From an uncultured Collinsella sp. (GTDB taxonomy: Bacteria; Actinomycetota; Coriobacteriia; Coriobacteriales; Coriobacteriaceae): 64,000 nucleotides of DNA. Position numbers and translations under genes: made by a program. A model generated the notes under the pieces. The model did not search any database, was not told the DNA's origin, and saw only the letters and a list, made by a program, of their open reading frames with translations. The DNA is taken from contig CAAENA010000017.1 in assembly GCA_900757205.1 (NCBI GenBank), positions 1 through 64,000 of the forward strand, read 5' to 3'. Position 1 is the stretch's first letter; every line of letters starts with the position of its first letter. Positions 36,024 through 44,573 of this stretch are shown piece by piece.

Positions 36024-37067
36024 ATGTCGTTTGCCAAGTTCTTTAAAGACGCGCTGCTTCCCGTCGCCGTGTGGGCGTGCGGCGTGCTGCTGAGCTGCTT
36101 TGTGCTGACGGTCGCCGGCGCACCCGTTTCTATCGTGGTCGTGGCGGTCGGCGTGTCCTTTATCTTTGGTATGCTCGGCATCGTGATCGAGTACGCGCGC
36201 CGTCGTCGTTTTCTGCGCCAGCTGGAGCGTGCGGCCGAGGAGCTCGAGAGTCCCGCATGGGTGCAGGAGATGGTGCAATGCCCGACCTATGCCGAGGGCG
36301 AGCTCGAATACGAGGTCTTGCGCCGGGTGGGCAAGGCGGCATGCGACGAGGTTGCCGAAGGCCGGCGTCAGACCGATGACTATCGCGACTATATCGAGAG
36401 CTGGGTCCACGAGGCCAAGCTGCCTCTGGCGGCAGCCCATCTGATTTTGGAAAACCTGGACGGCAGCGAAGACGACCTGTCGCGCGTAGATGATCTCGGT
36501 CGCGAGCTTGCCCGCGTGGAGCGCTATATTGACCAGGCGCTGTACTATGCGCGCTCGGAAGTCGTGGAGCGCGACTACCTGATTCGTCGCTGGGACCTTA
36601 AGACCTTGGTGACGGGTGCGATTAAAGCCAACGCCCGCGAGCTCATCGCGGCGCACGTGGCTCCGGTGTGCGAGAACCTCGACTTCGAGGTCTTCACCGA
36701 CGAGAAGTGGCTCGAGTTTATTCTGGGCCAGCTCATTCAGAACAGCATTAAATATGCGCGTGAGGACGGCGCAAAGATCGTGTTTTCGGGTGCGTTGCTG
36801 GACGAGGGCCTGGCAAGCGAGCGCATCGAGCTTACTGTCGCGGACAACGGCTGCGGCGTGAGCGCGGCCGACCTGCCGCGCGTGTTCGAGAAGGGTTTTA
36901 CCGGCGACAACGGCCGCACCACCAAGCGCGCAACGGGCATCGGCCTCTACCTGGTGGCGCGCCTGTGCTCCAAGATGGGCATCGACGTCACCGCAGCATC
37001 GGAGCCCGGCGAAGGCTTTGTCGTCACGTTTGCCTTCTCAACCAACAAGTTCCAATACTTTGAGTAG
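36024..37067 (+). CDS. Sensor histidine kinase, intramembrane-sensing type
   Basis: This is a 347-residue kinase. Two membrane helices (about 12-30 and 38-58) are joined by a loop of only a few residues, so there is no extracellular sensor domain. The H-box is ESWVHEAKLPLAAAHL with the phosphorylated His near 136. The ATPase part has QLIQNSIKYAREDG (N-box), DNGCGV (G1) and TGIGLYLVARLCSKMG (G2). This matches kinases of the BceS/GraS group that sense cell-wall stress, often through a transporter; none is seen here. It follows the response regulator by 9 bp. Confidence 0.9.
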   Translation: MSFAKFFKDALLPVAVWACGVLLSCFVLTVAGAPVSIVVVAVGVSFIFGMLGIVIEYARRRRFLRQLERAAEELESPAWVQEMVQCPTYAEGELEYEVLRRVGKAACDEVAEGRRQTDDYRDYIESWVHEAKLPLAAAHLILENLDGSEDDLSRVDDLGRELARVERYIDQALYYARSEVVERDYLIRRWDLKTLVTGAIKANARELIAAHVAPVCENLDFEVFTDEKWLEFILGQLIQNSIKYAREDGAKIVFSGALLDEGLASERIELTVADNGCGVSAADLPRVFEKGFTGDNGRTTKRATGIGLYLVARLCSKMGIDVTAASEPGEGFVVTFAFSTNKFQYFE

Positions 37068-37152
37068 GCGGGCCGTCTTGCGGAGCGGGCGGCTATGTTC
37101 CCGAACGTGAACATAGCTATGAGGCTCAAAAGCGCCGCCCCAAACAAAACGT

Positions 37153-37172
37153 GCCGCCCCAAACGGGGCGGC
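37153..37172 (+). terminator. Terminator of the two-component operon
   Basis: GCCGCCCC (37153-37160), loop AAAC, GGGGCGGC (37165-37172), followed by GCGCCATCTTTT. A copy of GCCGCCCCAAAC just upstream could form an alternative stem. Confidence 0.6.
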
Positions 37173-37215
37173 GCGCCATCTTTTATCAGCCAACTCGCTG
37201 AAGTAAGGCTGCGAA

Positions 37216-37308
37216 GGCCGCGAGGCCGGGAGGGGTTTCCTAAGGGCACATCCCGCAGCCGCAACGCGGCGAGGACGTGCCCGTGGAAACCCCGCAGGCC
37301 CCGCGGCC
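37216..37308. repeat. Long imperfect inverted repeat 3' of the universal stress gene
   Basis: Three paired blocks stack: GGCCGCG with CGCGGCC, GGGGTTTCC with GGAAACCCC, and GGGCAC with GTGCCC, around an apical CGCAGCCGCAACGCGGCG. The 93-nt structure lies 13 bp past the usp stop on the minus strand. No T-run is present. Confidence 0.65.
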
Positions 37309-37321
37309 GGTGGGAGCAACG

Positions 37322-37759
37322 CTACTTCACGACCAGAATGTCGCAGTCGGTGTTGCGTAGCAGGAACGTCGAAATCGAGCCCAGGAGTGCATACTTGATC
37401 GAGGACAGGCCGCGTGCGCCGCAGAGCACCAGGTCGGGCTTGACCACGTCGAGCATCTCGTCTTTGAGCGTCTCGCGAATACGGCCGGCGCGAATCATGA
37501 CCTCGACCTCGGGAATGTCGGGATTGGCCTTGGCCTCTTCGAGCTGCTTGGCGATGGAGTTCTTAAATGCCTCCTCTAGGCCGTTGACCAGATCGACCGG
37601 ATAGGAACCGGCGCTCTCGAGCGCGGTGGAGTCGATGACGTGGCCGATGATCAACTTAGCGCCGTTGTTCGCGGCGACCTTGATGGCGCGTGCGAGCACA
37701 AAATCCTGCTGCTCAGTACCGTCGAGTGAAACAAATACCTTGGTGTAGCCCTCGTTCAT
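37322..37759 (-). CDS. Universal stress protein, ATP-binding type
   Basis: This 145-residue Usp has the alpha/beta fold seen as FVSLDGTEQQDFVLARAI (N-terminal strand and helix) and the ATP-binding signature GARGLSSIKYALLGSIS (G-X2-G-X9-G-S). These proteins bind ATP and help cells survive starvation or stress. ATG 37759 follows AAGGAGG. It is divergent from uppP. Confidence 0.9.
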   Translation of the reverse strand: MNEGYTKVFVSLDGTEQQDFVLARAIKVAANNGAKLIIGHVIDSTALESAGSYPVDLVNGLEEAFKNSIAKQLEEAKANPDIPEVEVMIRAGRIRETLKDEMLDVVKPDLVLCGARGLSSIKYALLGSISTFLLRNTDCDILVVK

Positions 37760-38008
37760 GGTTTCCTCCTTGGTCTATCGCACGGGCGCGGGGCTCGTGC
37801 GTCGGGCGGGCGCGGGTGCGTTGACCGCCGGACACTTTACCTTGTCGCAGTTATACCCAAGGATTTCAGTTTGACCGTTCGCAATTCTGTGAACGGGCGA
37901 GTTTTTTGGTAAGGGCAGGCGCGGTCGCACCGCCAACGGTTGATAATGGGACATCGTCCGCATCGTCCGCAGAACATCTACCGGCGGGTGTCTAACGAGG
38001 GGGTCCCT

Positions 38009-38989
38009 TTGGATATTATCGAGCTTCTAAAATCTGCTTTCATGGGCCTGGTCGAGGGCATCACCGAATGGCTGCCCGTTTCGTCGACGGGTCACATGAT
38101 CTTGGTGGACGAGTTCGTCAAGATGAACGTGAGCGAGACGTTCTGGAATATGTTCCTGGTCGTGATTCAGCTTGGCGCCATTTTGGCCGTCTGCGTCCTG
38201 TTCTTCTACGACCTTAACCCGTTTTCTCCCAGCAAGGGCAAGGAGGGCCGTCGCGACACCTGGGTGCTGTGGGGCAAGATTGTGCTCGGCTGCATTCCCG
38301 CCGCGGCGATCGGTCTGCCGCTCAACGACTGGATGGAGGAGCATTTCTACAATGCTCCCGTCGTGGCGCTGGCGCTCATTGTGTACGGCGTGCTGTTTAT
38401 CGTGATCGAGAACTGGCGCGCGAGCAAGCGCGAGGAAATGGCCGTTGCCGGTTCGTTTGGTTCGCGTGCTGTGGTGTCGGGTGGACGTCCCGCCGGTGCG
38501 CACTTTGCGGCGCCCCCCACGGCTACCGCTGAGGATGAGGACGATGACGAGAATCTGGACTTTGGTTCCATCACCACGCTCGAGGACCTAAGTTGGAAGA
38601 CCGCACTGGGCATCGGATGCTTCCAGGTGCTCTCGCTGATTCCGGGCACGTCGCGCTCCGGTTCCACCATCATCGGCGGCCTGCTTTTGGGCTGCACGCG
38701 TTCGGTGGCGTCCAAGTTTACGTTCTTCCTGGCCATTCCTGTCATGTTTGGCGCGAGTGCGCTCAAGCTGGTCAAGTACTTCATCAAGGGCGGTACCTTT
38801 GGCGCCAACGAGATCGCCATCCTGGGCGTGGGCTGCGTTGTGGCCTTTGTGGTTTCGCTCATCGCCATTAAGTGGCTCATGGGCTTCGTCCGCCGTCACG
38901 ACTTCAAGTGCTTCGGCGTCTACCGCATCATTCTGGGCATCGTGGTGCTCGCGTACTTCTTCGTCTTGGAGCCCATGCTCGGCCTCTAA
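38009..38989 (+). CDS. uppP: Undecaprenyl-diphosphate phosphatase
   Basis: This 326-residue membrane enzyme regenerates the undecaprenyl-phosphate carrier for cell-wall synthesis and gives bacitracin tolerance. It has GLVEGITEWLPVSSTGH near the N-terminus and LIPGTSRSGSTIIGG in the second half, with about 8 membrane helices. The TTG at 38009 was chosen because AGGGGG lies 5 nt upstream and the family begins here; upstream in-frame codons would add about 23 atypical residues. An unusual feature is an insert of about 50 residues (ASKREEMAVAGSFGSRAVV to DEDDDENLDFGS), acidic and flexible, in a loop between helices. Confidence 0.94.
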   Translation: MDIIELLKSAFMGLVEGITEWLPVSSTGHMILVDEFVKMNVSETFWNMFLVVIQLGAILAVCVLFFYDLNPFSPSKGKEGRRDTWVLWGKIVLGCIPAAAIGLPLNDWMEEHFYNAPVVALALIVYGVLFIVIENWRASKREEMAVAGSFGSRAVVSGGRPAGAHFAAPPTATAEDEDDDENLDFGSITTLEDLSWKTALGIGCFQVLSLIPGTSRSGSTIIGGLLLGCTRSVASKFTFFLAIPVMFGASALKLVKYFIKGGTFGANEIAILGVGCVVAFVVSLIAIKWLMGFVRRHDFKCFGVYRIILGIVVLAYFFVLEPMLGL

Positions 38990-39009
38990 CTTAGTCGACG
39001 CTGCGCGGC

Positions 39010-39099
39010 GGTCAGGGCGACAACTTGTCATTCAAAGGGGGTGGCATGACCAAAAGGTCTATGCCGCCCCCTTTTCATGCCAATTTGTTCGCCCTGACC
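39010..39099 (+). terminator. uppP terminator nested in a longer inverted repeat
   Basis: Inner stem: AAAGGGGGTGGCAT-ACC (39034-39050) pairs with GGT-TATGCCGCCCCCTTT (39057-39074), ending in TTTT. Outer arms: GGTCAGGGCGACAA (39010-39023) and TTGTTCGCCCTGACC (39085-39099), with one base inserted. Confidence 0.8.
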
Positions 39100-39139
39100 G
39101 TCGCTCGCTGCTGCTGCCATGACATCGGTGGTTTCGTGA

Positions 39140-39167
39140 TTGTCAATAGATTGGTGTAAAGTAATCT
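39140..39167 (+). promoter_or_regulatory. Candidate promoter of the PcrA-like helicase
   Basis: TTGTCA (39140-39145) and TAATCT (39162-39167) are 16 bp apart. A second TATACT lies at 39256-39261. The 333-bp gap (38990-39322) holds the nested repeat and these promoters, and no ORF. Confidence 0.4.
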
Positions 39168-39322
39168 GACCCCATTGCGCCAAATCCGCTGGGGCGGGCC
39201 TGACGGCGGCGCACGGAGTCGTGGTGTGATTTGCGTCGGTGTCCGCGCGGCTCGGTATACTGGTACGGCTCAAACTATGGCGCTGCCCGCAGGCGCGCCG
39301 TTCGTCAGATGAGGAGTCGCCC

Positions 39323-42223
39323 ATGACCCAGCCCTTGCCCTGGGAAAAGAACGCCGCGGTACCCGTGCCGCCTGTGCCGGAACCCGTGCCGCTCGATGCA
39401 TATGCCGCCCCTGCTGCGCCGGAGCCCGAGCTCGTCCCGCTCGACATCTACGACGCTCCCGCGCCGGCACCCAAGCCCGCCAAACCGCTCGTCGACATCG
39501 ACAGCCTTAATCCCGCCCAGCGCGAGGCGGTCCTGACCACCGAGGGCCCGTTGCTGGTCCTTGCCGGCGCCGGCTCGGGCAAGACCCGCGTCTTGACCTT
39601 CCGCATCGCACATATGCTTGGCGACCTGGGCGTTAAGCCTTGGCAGGTTCTTGCCATCACGTTTACCAACAAGGCTGCGGCCGAGATGCGCGAGCGTCTG
39701 GCGGCGCTCATCCCCAGCGGCACCCGCGGCATGTGGGTATGCACGTTCCACGCCATGTGCGTGCGTATGCTGCGCGAGGACGCCGACCTGCTGGGCTACA
39801 CCGGCCAGTTCACCATCTACGATGACGATGACTCAAAGCGCATGGTGCGCGATATTATGCAGGCGCTCGGCATCGAGCAAAAGCAGTTCCCCATCAACAT
39901 GATCCGCAGCAAGATCAGCTCGGCCAAAAACGCCATGATCGGGCCCGAGGACATGCTCAAATCCGCCGACAGCCCCAATGACAAAAAGGCCGCGCAGGTC
40001 TACCTGGAGCTGGAGCGCCGCCTGCGCGCCGCCAACGCGATGGACTTCGACGACCTGCTCGTGCGCACGCTCGAGCTACTGCGCACCCGCCCCGAGGTGC
40101 TCGACAAGTACCAGGAGCGCTTCCGCTACATTAGCGTCGACGAGTATCAGGACACCAACCACGTCCAGTACGAGATCGCCAACCTGCTGGCCGCCAAGTA
40201 CCAAAACCTTATGGTCGTGGGCGACGATGACCAGTCCATTTACAGCTGGCGTGGCGCCGACATCACCAACATCCTGGACTTTGAGCAGGACTTTAAAAAC
40301 TGCAAGACCGTCAAGCTGGAGCAGAACTATCGCTCTACGGGTCATATCCTGAGCGCCGCCAACGCCGTGGTGCGTCACAACTCGCAGCGCAAGGACAAGC
40401 GCCTGTTTACGGCCGAGGGCGATGGCGAGAAGATTCAGGCTTTCCAGGCAAGCGACGAGCGCGACGAAGGTCGCTGGATTGCCGGCGAGATCGAAAAGCT
40501 GCATGCCAAGGGTACGAGCTACGACGATATCGCCGTGTTCTACCGCACCAACGCCCAGTCGCGTATCCTCGAAGATATGTTCCTGCGCGCGGGCGTGCCC
40601 TACAAGATCGTCGGCGGCACGCGATTCTTCGACCGCGCCGAGATTCGCGACGTCATGGCCTATCTCAAGATGATCGTGAACCCGGCCGACGAGATGAGCG
40701 TCAAGCGCGTCATCAACACGCCGCGCCGCGGCATCGGCTCCACCTCGATCCAAAAGATCGAGCAGCTGGCGCGCGACAACCGCTGCTCGTTCTTCCAGGC
40801 CTGCGAGATCGCAACAGCCGAGACGGGCATGTTTAGTGCCAAGGTGCGCAACGGCCTGTCGAGTTTTGTGGCGCTGGTGCGCGAGGGCCGCCGCATGGAC
40901 GGCGAGCTCAAGGACGTCGTCGAGATGATTGTCGATAAGACGGGCCTGCTGCAGGCTTTTCGCGCCGAGGGCACCATGGAGTCCGAGAGCCGCGCCGAGA
41001 ACATCCAGGAATTCCTGGGCGTCGCCGCCGAATTTGAGGAGACGCACGAGGATATCGAGGGTACGCTCGAGAGTCTAGAAGAGCTGCGCGCGGCCGGTGT
41101 TGCCGACGTGCCGTCCGTCGCCGAGTCCGAGTCCGTCGTGGTGAGTGCGCCCGCGTCCGAGCCGGGGTCGTCCGCTCCGGCATCCTCGTTTGAGGCACTT
41201 GTCGGCGCTCGTGACGCCGCGGGCTCCAATCCGCTCGATAGCCTAGCCGCCCCGGCGCTCTCGCCGCAGGATGCCCTGGCCGCCGCCATCGCGGGCAACG
41301 CGTATGCCGTGCCAACAGAGCTACCGGCGGGCGCCGTGCATGCCGACGAGATCGAGCGCACCTACGGTCCGCTCACCTGTAAGACACTGCCGGCACTCAT
41401 GGAGTGGCTGGCCCTGCGCTCCGACTTGGATTCCCTGGCCGGCGAGACGCATGCCATTACCATGATGACCATCCACTCCGCCAAGGGCCTGGAGTTCCCG
41501 GCGGTGTTCGTGGCCGGCATGGAGGAGGGTATCTTCCCGCACGTGCACGACTTTGGCGGCAGCGATGATCCGGGCAAGCTCGAGGAGGAACGTCGCCTGG
41601 CCTACGTTGCCATCACGCGCGCCCGTAAGCGCCTGTTTCTGACCTATGCGGCCACGCGCCGCACCTACGGCTCGACTTCTGCCAACCCGCGCTCGCGCTT
41701 CCTCAACGAGATTCCGTTTGAGGATATCGAGTTTAGCGGTATCGGTTCTGCCGGTTTTGAGGGCACGGGCTGGGAGAAGCGCGGCGACCGTCACGGCACC
41801 TTTGGCTCGGGCATGGGCTCGGATATGTATGGCGGCAAGGTGTTCGGTTCGCATACGCGCTCGACCGGCGGCTCCGGATCGCGCGGCGGATCGAGCTTCG
41901 ACGATTTCTTTGGTGGCAGCACCTATGGCACCGAGCGCCATCGCGGGGTTTCGCCCGACGCCGGCCGTGTTGCCTCGACCTTTGGTTCGGGCGCGCCGCG
42001 AGCTAAAAAGCCGTCGTCCAAGGTGTCCCCGACGGTGGAGCGCAAGGTCGATCGCGCCAGTGCATCGCAGGACTTTGCCGCGGGTGATACCGTGAGTCAT
42101 AAGACCTTTGGCACGGGTACCGTCATCTCGGTTGTCGGAGACATGATCGAGGTCCAGTTCGAAAAGACCGGCCAGACCAAAAAGCTCATGAAGGGCTTTG
42201 CACCGATCGTCAAGCTGTCGTGA
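39323..42223 (+). CDS. UvrD/PcrA-family ATP-dependent DNA helicase
   Basis: This 966-residue 3'-5' helicase acts in DNA repair and replication restart. It shows Walker A LAGAGSGKTRVL (about 79-90), ITFTNKAAAEMRERL, Walker B SVDEYQDTNHVQYE, GDDDQSIYSWRGA and the late motifs MTIHSAKGLEFPAVF and YVAITRARKRLFL. About 100 residues rich in Ala/Ser/Pro (about 590-690) are inserted before the last motifs, and a Gly-rich tail leads to a Tudor-like C-terminal segment (DTVSHKTFGTGTVISVVGDM) as in PcrA. The N-terminal 50 residues are Pro-rich. ATG 39323 follows GAGGAG. Confidence 0.93.
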   Translation: MTQPLPWEKNAAVPVPPVPEPVPLDAYAAPAAPEPELVPLDIYDAPAPAPKPAKPLVDIDSLNPAQREAVLTTEGPLLVLAGAGSGKTRVLTFRIAHMLGDLGVKPWQVLAITFTNKAAAEMRERLAALIPSGTRGMWVCTFHAMCVRMLREDADLLGYTGQFTIYDDDDSKRMVRDIMQALGIEQKQFPINMIRSKISSAKNAMIGPEDMLKSADSPNDKKAAQVYLELERRLRAANAMDFDDLLVRTLELLRTRPEVLDKYQERFRYISVDEYQDTNHVQYEIANLLAAKYQNLMVVGDDDQSIYSWRGADITNILDFEQDFKNCKTVKLEQNYRSTGHILSAANAVVRHNSQRKDKRLFTAEGDGEKIQAFQASDERDEGRWIAGEIEKLHAKGTSYDDIAVFYRTNAQSRILEDMFLRAGVPYKIVGGTRFFDRAEIRDVMAYLKMIVNPADEMSVKRVINTPRRGIGSTSIQKIEQLARDNRCSFFQACEIATAETGMFSAKVRNGLSSFVALVREGRRMDGELKDVVEMIVDKTGLLQAFRAEGTMESESRAENIQEFLGVAAEFEETHEDIEGTLESLEELRAAGVADVPSVAESESVVVSAPASEPGSSAPASSFEALVGARDAAGSNPLDSLAAPALSPQDALAAAIAGNAYAVPTELPAGAVHADEIERTYGPLTCKTLPALMEWLALRSDLDSLAGETHAITMMTIHSAKGLEFPAVFVAGMEEGIFPHVHDFGGSDDPGKLEEERRLAYVAITRARKRLFLTYAATRRTYGSTSANPRSRFLNEIPFEDIEFSGIGSAGFEGTGWEKRGDRHGTFGSGMGSDMYGGKVFGSHTRSTGGSGSRGGSSFDDFFGGSTYGTERHRGVSPDAGRVASTFGSGAPRAKKPSSKVSPTVERKVDRASASQDFAAGDTVSHKTFGTGTVISVVGDMIEVQFEKTGQTKKLMKGFAPIVKLS

Positions 42224-42230
42224 TCCCGGC

Positions 42231-42360
42231 GGACCTGGGCGGGCGTATAGGGCAACATCGCCTGCTCGGGTAGTCCTGCGCAAGACGGAGAGCACATTAA
42301 GTGCTCTCCTTTGCGTGCGGAACTCGCGATCGATGTTGCCCCATACGCCCTCCCAGGTCC
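42231..42360. repeat. Nested long inverted repeat after the helicase gene
   Basis: 30-nt outer arms (42231-42260 and 42331-42360) match at 28 of 30 positions. Inside is GGAGAGCAC (42287-42295), loop ATTAA, GTGCTCTCC (42301-42309). Flanks of the inner stem are only weakly T-rich. It begins 7 bp after the helicase stop. Confidence 0.75.
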
Positions 42361-42445
42361 TTTGATAACGCCGCTTGCGAACGTCGCTTTGCTCGTTCGT
42401 TTTTTGGTCTGGAGAGCCGGGTGGGCTGATAAATAGATGTGAGTA

Positions 42446-42478
42446 GGGGCTCTCCCGTTTGATGAGCGGGGGAGCCCC
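42446..42478. terminator. Terminator between helicase and manA
   Basis: GGGGCTCTCCCG (42446-42457) pairs with CGGGGGAGCCCC (42467-42478), with TTGTTT after it on the plus strand. It can stop both convergent transcripts. Confidence 0.7.
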
Positions 42479-42505
42479 TTGTTTCGTTTTGGTTGTTGTT
42501 GCGAC

Positions 42506-43438
42506 CTAGAGGTGGCTGATGATCAATTCCATTTTGCCTTCGAGGTCGATGGAGCTGACGGTGCTCGGGGCTAGCAGGTGGCTTCCCTTGTGGACGGGGT
42601 CGCCGCAGACGGTGCCTTCGCCGTCGATGACCGACAGACACATGAAGGGCCAGTGCTGGTCGAGGGTCTTGCTGCCGTTGACGCGCACGCGATCGACGGT
42701 GTAGCAGGGGTTGGACTCGAGCTCGGTCACGCCGTCGACCTCGGGCGCGGTCACGGTGCCGTCGGTCGGAGCCTGGACATTAAAATCGATGCAGTCGAGG
42801 CTCTGCTCAATGTGCAGCGGGCGCAGCTTGCCGTCGGTGCCGGGGCGGTCGTAGTCGTACAGGCGATAGGTCACATCGCTCGATTGCTGCGTCTCCAAAA
42901 TGAGCGTGCCGGTCTTGATGGCGTGCACGGTGCCGGAGTCAATCTGGAAAAAGTCGCCCTTGTGGATCGGCAGCACGTTGAGCATGTCGCCCCAGCGGCC
43001 GTCCTTGATCATCTGTGCGGCCTCAGCGCGATCCTTAGCGCGCTGTCCGACGATGATCGTGGCGCCGGGCTCGCAGTCCAGCACATACCAGCACTCGGTC
43101 TTGCCCAGGCTGCCGTTCTCGTGCTTCGCAGCGTATTCGTCGTTGGGATGAATCTGGATTGAAAGGTCGTCCTTGGCGTCCAGAATCTTAATGAGCAGCG
43201 GGAACTCCTTGTCCTCGCAGTTGCCAAAGAGCTCACGGTGCTCGGCCCACAGCCACGACAGCGTGTGGCCGGCATACGGGCCCTCCGCAATCTGGCAGTC
43301 GCCGTTGGGGTGGGCCGAGATAGCCCAACACTCACCGATGGGACCCTCGGGAATGTCGTAACCAAATACGGTTTCGAGTTGGCGGCCGCCCCAGATCTTC
43401 TCGTGGAAGATCGGCGTCAGTTTAATCAAGTCGGACAT
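42506..43438 (-). CDS. manA: Mannose-6-phosphate isomerase, type I
   Basis: This 310-residue zinc enzyme interconverts mannose-6-phosphate and fructose-6-phosphate. It contains KLTPIFHEKIWGG, LSIQIHPNDEYAAKHENGSL with metal-binding His residues, GKTECWYVLD with Glu, and DFFQIDSGTVHAI with the final His. Length fits the short Firmicutes-type enzymes. ATG 43438 is preferred to 43444 because GGGGGT is 7-8 nt upstream. It follows the GntR regulator gene by 75 bp and is probably co-transcribed with it, so the regulator may respond to a mannose-derived sugar phosphate. Confidence 0.92.
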   Translation of the reverse strand: MSDLIKLTPIFHEKIWGGRQLETVFGYDIPEGPIGECWAISAHPNGDCQIAEGPYAGHTLSWLWAEHRELFGNCEDKEFPLLIKILDAKDDLSIQIHPNDEYAAKHENGSLGKTECWYVLDCEPGATIIVGQRAKDRAEAAQMIKDGRWGDMLNVLPIHKGDFFQIDSGTVHAIKTGTLILETQQSSDVTYRLYDYDRPGTDGKLRPLHIEQSLDCIDFNVQAPTDGTVTAPEVDGVTELESNPCYTVDRVRVNGSKTLDQHWPFMCLSVIDGEGTVCGDPVHKGSHLLAPSTVSSIDLEGKMELIISHL

Positions 43439-43513
43439 GTTCATACCCCCATTGTGTTGCGCGGCCGCCCACTCCAAACGAGCCATAGTGAGCGCCCGCA
43501 TGACTACAAAAAC

Positions 43514-44233
43514 TTATGCCAGCGTTACGTTGTGCAGCTCAAAGCGGTCGCCTACGTTGTGCGAGATAGAATATTCAAACGCGGTGCCGCTATCCAAGAA
43601 GCCAATCTGGTTGAGTTCGAGCAGGGGAGAGCCGGGTTTGGTATCCAGGCGCTCAGCCTCTTCCTCAGTTGCCGCGACAGCGCGAATGGTGCGATGGAAG
43701 CTCGAAATCTTCAGCCCGCATTGCTCGCGGATAAAGCCGTAGACCGATCCGTACAGGTCCTTCTTTTTAAGGCCCGGGATCAGTTCGAGCGGCATATAGG
43801 TGTACTCGATGACGATGGGCTTCTCGTCGACCTGGCGCACGCGCACGATGTGATAGGAGAAGTCATCCTCGGCCATTCCCAGCTGGGTCGCAACCTCTGC
43901 CGGCGGATTGACGATCGAGAAATCGTAGACCACCGAGGTCACCTTTTCCCCGCGGTGCTCATACGAAAAGCCCTGGGCACGGTCGTTCTTGCCTTGAAAA
44001 AACACCTGGCCGGGAAGTCCCGCCGTGTCCTTGACGTAGGTGCCCGATCCGCGCCGGCTGGTAATAAGGCCTTCCTCGGTGATCTGCTCAATCGCTCGTT
44101 TGACGGTGATTTTGGAAACGCCATAGAGCTCACAGAACTCAACGACGGTGGGCAACTTATCGCCCGGTTTAAGTGCGCCGTCCTCGATGCTTCGACGGAT
44201 ATCTGCAGCTATCGCCTCATATTTGGGAATCAT
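43514..44233 (-). CDS. GntR-family regulator with UTRA ligand domain
   Basis: This is a 239-residue repressor-type regulator. The N-terminal winged helix (1-70) has LKPGDKLPTVVEFCELYGVS, VKRAIEQI and SRRGSGTYVKD. The C-terminal UTRA domain (about 85-230) binds a small molecule, commonly a sugar phosphate (TYMPLELIPGL, GSPLLELNQIGF). ATG 44233 follows GGAGGTT. It heads the manA operon, is divergent from the ROK kinase, and has an inverted repeat in its own promoter region, so it may control both sides. Confidence 0.9.
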   Translation of the reverse strand: MIPKYEAIAADIRRSIEDGALKPGDKLPTVVEFCELYGVSKITVKRAIEQITEEGLITSRRGSGTYVKDTAGLPGQVFFQGKNDRAQGFSYEHRGEKVTSVVYDFSIVNPPAEVATQLGMAEDDFSYHIVRVRQVDEKPIVIEYTYMPLELIPGLKKKDLYGSVYGFIREQCGLKISSFHRTIRAVAATEEEAERLDTKPGSPLLELNQIGFLDSGTAFEYSISHNVGDRFELHNVTLA

Positions 44234-44254
44234 GGAACCTCCTTTCCGGCTTGA

Positions 44255-44280
44255 TTGAGTATAAAAGAAAGTATAGTCAA
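44255..44280. promoter_or_regulatory. Putative operator of the GntR/UTRA regulator
   Basis: TTGAGTATA (44255-44263), 8-nt spacer, TATAGTCAA (44272-44280): an inverted repeat with 8 of 9 positions paired, 22 bp before the regulator start. TATA-rich half-sites fit HutC/UTRA-type operators and would overlap its promoter. Confidence 0.55.
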
Positions 44281-44478
44281 CACCTAAGCATCCCTATTGC
44301 GTTTTTGAAAAGTTCGAGAAAGAGAATATCTAAAAACGCTTTTCTTATTAAATAAAAGCGCCTTAAAACGAAATACATTCGAATATTGTCGTATTGAGCA
44401 GATTGATCAGTCTGGGGACGGGGCCGAGTCGTGTTGCCGTCTAACGAGCTGAATCTCATGCTCTGCGTTTTCCCAGAT

Positions 44479-44519
44479 AAAACCTGCCAAAACAAACCAG
44501 TCCCTTTTTGGCAGGTTTT
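44479..44519 (+). terminator. Terminator-like hairpin upstream of the ROK kinase
   Basis: Perfect 14-bp arms (44479-44492, AAAACCTGCCAAAA; 44506-44519) end in TTTT. It lies 54 bp before the kinase start in a 340-bp divergent gap, where no gene needs termination, so it may be an attenuator. No ORF lies in the gap. Confidence 0.55.
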
Positions 44520-44573
44520 TGCCTTGGGAGCGGTACCATACAGGCAATGTTTAAACGAGAAAGGTGGGCTCCC

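Noticed and set aside
39270..39751. Small minus-strand ORFs at the pcrA-like start
   Set aside because: They overlap the N-terminus and Walker A region of the helicase, with no ribosome site of their own.
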